Assembly: GCA_964529715.1 (NCBI GenBank)
Contig: CAZGXI010000009.1
Location: 61,905 to 125,904, forward strand
Direction: 5' to 3'
DNA from: CAZGXI01 sp964529715
GTDB lineage: Bacteria > Chloroflexota > Anaerolineae > Aggregatilineales > Ch27
DNA: 64,000 bases
Below the pieces are notes generated by a model. The model did no database searches and was not told the DNA's origin. It was given only the letters and a program-made list of their open reading frames with translations. The position numbers were made by a program, and so were the translations under genes. Shown here piece after piece: positions 61,420 to 64,000 of the stretch (the stretch's first letter is position 1; each line of letters begins with the position of its first letter).

Positions 61420-63531
61420 ATGAACAGGGTCAACTTCACCGGCGAACAGATCGGCCCTTATATCGTGCGAGAACGCATTGGTCAGGGTGGTATGGCCGAT
61501 GTATATCGCGCTTATCAGCCTTCGGTTAAACGGGAAGTGGCGCTGAAGATTATCCCGCTGCTGGTTGGCTCGGAGCATGAGGAGTTTCGCAGGCGTTTTG
61601 CCCAAGAAGCGGAGATGGTCGCGGCGCTGGAACACCCACACATTCTGCCAGTGTTCGACTACGGCGTCACCGAAAATCTGGCTTACCTGGCGATGCGCTT
61701 GCTGCGCGGCGGCACCTTGCGCGATCTGTTAATTCAGGGGTACATCCCTTTGGAACGCGCGGCGCAGTTATTCGGTCAGTGCGCACGGGCGCTGGGGTAT
61801 GCCCACCGCCGGGGCGTAATCCACCGCGACCTGAAACCGAATAACATCTTGTTGGATAACGAGGGTAATGCGTATCTCACCGACTTTGGCCTGGCGAAGG
61901 TGATGGGGGGGACATCTCAGTTAACCACGACCGGCAGCATCATCGGTACACCTGCCTATATGTCGCCGGAGCAGTTGCGCGGCGATCCGGTCGATCACCG
62001 TGCCGACATTTACAGCATGGGGGTGGTGTTGTACCATGTGGTGGTCGGGCGTCCGCCTTTTGAGGCCCTGACAACGTTTTCCCTGATCTATCAGCATGTC
62101 GAGAAGGACCCCCCTCCACCGCGCGAAATTAACCCGGCGATTCCGGAGGCGGTCCAGATTGTCATCCTGCGCGCCCTGCAAAAAAGCCCTGCTGCCCGCT
62201 TTGAAACTATCGAGCAAATGGCAGATGCGCTGGACATCGCGTTGGGTCTCAAGCCGAACAGCGCCATCATCGAGCGCACACCACTGCCGGGCCTGCCGGG
62301 GCACGACGTTGCCCATGCCACTCCTTCACCTTCAGGCACGCCGACGCCTTCCGCGTCCGTGCCGCCTGCGACCGGTGGCGTAGCGCCCTTCCTGCGCACG
62401 CCGGAGATGCAACCATCTCCGTCTGGTGCGCGTGCGACTCGGTCTCTGTTGGCAAGGCCGGCAGTCATTGTCGGCATTGCTGTCGCCGTCGTGGTGCTCG
62501 TACTGCTCGTCATCCTGGCAGGCAGTGGGCTGGTGGCGCTGTTCCCGGCTCCGACTGTGATGCCCACTCCGACACCGCTCTTCCCGACGGTTCTGACAGG
62601 CCAGCGCGGCAGCATCGATGATGTGACGGTCTCTGAGGACGAAGTGGCCGTCGCCCGGCAGCGCTTAGGCAGCGATGGGTTTGTTGCCTATATCGTCTGC
62701 AATCAGACAAGCGAATACTTTGCTGCTCAGGCGCGCCTGATGCGCGAGCTTGCCGATCAGTATGGGTTGGAATATCGGATCTACGACAGCCAGACCGACG
62801 CGAACCAGCAGGTCATTCAGATTGAGCGGGCGCGTGCTGAGGGGGCAAAGGCCCTGATCGTCTGTATTGTCGATCCCGAAGTTCCGGTCGAGGCGTTGCA
62901 GGCGGCGCTGAATGCCGGCGTCCCGGTGGTTCTACATAACGCTAGTGAGCCGTTGGTGGAAGGCAGTGTGTTGATTGGCAATAACGACTTTTTGTTGGGG
63001 CAGGCGCCGGGCTTGGTCGCCGGGCAGATCATTGCAACCGAAATGGGCGGTCATGCGGATGTTGTGATCCTGGATTTCCCCAGCTTGCCTGCGATTGTGG
63101 AGCGCGCCAACGGCCTTGAGGACGGTGTGCTGCAACTGGCTCCAGAGGCCCACATCGTGGGCCGTTATCTGGGGGGAACTGCCGAGTTCGGACAACGGTC
63201 AATCAGCCGCTTGCTTGAGGAAGATATTCATTTCGACGTAATTCTGAGCATCAACGATGCCGGCTCCTACGGCGCCATTGCCGCGCTGGAAGCGGCGGGC
63301 GTTCCACCAGACGCCGTTGTCGTCGTCAGCGTAGACGCCGAAGCCCAGGCCCGACAATATATTCGCCAGGGATACTACCTGCGCGCCTCTGTCCAGGTCA
63401 GCCGCGAGGCGCTCTCCCGCGCGACGATCAACGCCATCGTCAAGCTGCTGGCCGGTTCTACCCTGCCGGAGTTCGTGCTGGCCCCCCCTGGCCAGGTGAT
63501 CACCAGGGAGACATCAGAGCAAGGGAGCTAA
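61420..63531 (+). CDS. Transmembrane Ser/Thr protein kinase with extracellular sugar-binding domain
   Basis: 703 residues. Hanks-type kinase: Gly loop IGQGGMADVYRA (20-31), ATP Lys K43, HRDLKPNN with D137, DFG with D155 and SPEQ at the APE position. A Pro/Ser-rich juxtamembrane linker and one transmembrane helix (about 343-372) follow, then a domain from about 395 to 695 resembling the Peripla_BP_4 (ribose/galactose type) solute-binding family (NNDFLLGQAPGLVAGQIIATEMG, VILSINDAGSYGAIAALEAAG, VVSVDAE). The fusion suggests a receptor in which sugar or a related ligand outside controls phosphorylation inside. Ligand and targets unknown; divergent from rpoD. Confidence 0.9.
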   Translation: MNRVNFTGEQIGPYIVRERIGQGGMADVYRAYQPSVKREVALKIIPLLVGSEHEEFRRRFAQEAEMVAALEHPHILPVFDYGVTENLAYLAMRLLRGGTLRDLLIQGYIPLERAAQLFGQCARALGYAHRRGVIHRDLKPNNILLDNEGNAYLTDFGLAKVMGGTSQLTTTGSIIGTPAYMSPEQLRGDPVDHRADIYSMGVVLYHVVVGRPPFEALTTFSLIYQHVEKDPPPPREINPAIPEAVQIVILRALQKSPAARFETIEQMADALDIALGLKPNSAIIERTPLPGLPGHDVAHATPSPSGTPTPSASVPPATGGVAPFLRTPEMQPSPSGARATRSLLARPAVIVGIAVAVVVLVLLVILAGSGLVALFPAPTVMPTPTPLFPTVLTGQRGSIDDVTVSEDEVAVARQRLGSDGFVAYIVCNQTSEYFAAQARLMRELADQYGLEYRIYDSQTDANQQVIQIERARAEGAKALIVCIVDPEVPVEALQAALNAGVPVVLHNASEPLVEGSVLIGNNDFLLGQAPGLVAGQIIATEMGGHADVVILDFPSLPAIVERANGLEDGVLQLAPEAHIVGRYLGGTAEFGQRSISRLLEEDIHFDVILSINDAGSYGAIAALEAAGVPPDAVVVVSVDAEAQARQYIRQGYYLRASVQVSREALSRATINAIVKLLAGSTLPEFVLAPPGQVITRETSEQGS

Positions 63532-63611
63532 CGGCGACCTTGAAGAGAGTCTGGATGTGCAGCGGACGTGCCTTTGCCGCCGCTGCTTCATCCTGGTAGA
63601 ATGCCCCCGCA

Positions 63612-63992
63612 ATGAGCGCAGAAAAAGCCTTCCGTTTCGTGGTTCGGGCCGCCGAGGAAGAAGACCTGGCTGCCTGTCTGGCACTGGATCACTCGTCCAC
63701 CAGCGATTATGTCTGGCAAGTGGAAGTGCAGGAGACCCAGGGTCGGATCAGTTATGCTTTCCACACGGTGCGTTTGCCACATCCGACGAGTGTCACTTGT
63801 TCTCAGGACGCCGAGGCTATGTTGGCGGCCTGGCAAAATCAGGGATGTCTGCTGGTCGCCGTTGGAGATGGGTTAATCTACGGCTACTTGAACATGCGCC
63901 TAGATCGGTCGCACGGTCTGGGCTGGATCAGCGATCTGGTCGTGGATCGCCCCTGGCGGCGGCGGCGTTCCGGCGCTAAGGTACGGCATTGA
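63612..63992 (+). CDS. GNAT-like acetyltransferase, apparently truncated
   Basis: 126 residues with the ATG at 63612 and a stop at 63992, eight bases before the window ends. The N-terminal part follows GNAT style (RFVVRAAEEEDLAACLALDHS, then VGDGLIYGYLNMRL, WISDLVVDRPWRRR). Motif A should continue after the arginine cluster, but the frame closes within ten residues (SGAKVRH). Either a frameshift lies near 63960-63975 or the ORF is naturally short; the sequence beyond the window is needed to tell. Confidence 0.55.
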   Translation: MSAEKAFRFVVRAAEEEDLAACLALDHSSTSDYVWQVEVQETQGRISYAFHTVRLPHPTSVTCSQDAEAMLAAWQNQGCLLVAVGDGLIYGYLNMRLDRSHGLGWISDLVVDRPWRRRRSGAKVRH

Positions 63993-64000
63993 CCGACAAC

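Overview
The window is a gene-dense, GC-rich (roughly 60 percent by eye) bacterial chromosome segment with no phage, transposon or CRISPR content. The gene set suggests the phylum Chloroflexota, probably an Anaerolineae-like lineage. Indicators are large GT-C membrane proteins with exported beta-sandwich tails, multi-SH3b and LysM envelope proteins, a COG2403-type GTPase, a bacterial RIO kinase, an archaeal-type AspRS behind a T-box, and a Ser/Thr kinase fused to a sugar-binding domain. The taxonomic call is inference; no rRNA gene is present.

Layout. 1-7.4 kb: 3' end of rlmN, a chemoreceptor, a secreted glycoside hydrolase-like protein, recF, and a minus-strand operon deoC - DsrE-like - metallophosphoesterase. 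7.5-15.5 kb: envelope proteins (LysM anchor protein, DUF2723 GT-C, lipoprotein glycoside hydrolase, six-repeat SH3b protein). 15.6-18.5 kb: fabG, Asp23/Gls24, nusB, tatA, tatC in one direction. 18.5-22.1 kb: COG2403 GTPase, alpha/beta hydrolase, alanine racemase. 22.2-28.1 kb: a 1965-residue alpha-2-macroglobulin. 28.1-30.7 kb: amino-acid ABC permease and a binding protein carrying two nucleotide-identical domains. 30.7-41 kb: isochorismatase-family hydrolase, dipeptide epimerase, aspartase/fumarase, trehalose synthase, DHODH-like protein, pyruvate:ferredoxin oxidoreductase. 41-55.1 kb: surface-glycan region (sugar epimerases, three GT-C proteins, a GT4 enzyme, a PPC-type lipoprotein) with a phosphoesterase, a DUF456 protein, a receiver protein and a methyltransferase. 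55.2-59.2 kb: aspS with T-box leader, tRNA-Cys, RIO kinase, a frameshifted acetyltransferase and its long leader. 59.2-64 kb: LiaF-like membrane protein, primary-type sigma factor, receptor kinase, and a truncated acetyltransferase.

How the parts fit. Much of the window serves the cell surface: GT-C enzymes with exported sugar-transfer loops, clan-A glycosidase-like proteins, Tat export, an A2M-type protease trap, and LysM/SH3b proteins. Central metabolism is represented by PFOR, deoC, treS and the aspartase/fumarase. Regulation visible in the DNA includes a T-box with a GAC specifier candidate, clear sigma-70-type promoters (recF, fabG, tRNA-Cys, receptor kinase), inverted repeats upstream of nifJ and of the isochorismatase-family gene, and a family of short GC-rich intergenic palindromes.

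Most worth a second look: the exact 721-bp in-frame duplication in the ABC binding protein, the kinase/sugar-binding receptor fusion, the shared exported domain of four GT-C proteins, the palindrome family, and the leader upstream of the acetyltransferase/RIO kinase pair. I did not find a clearly new multi-gene defence or biosynthetic system.
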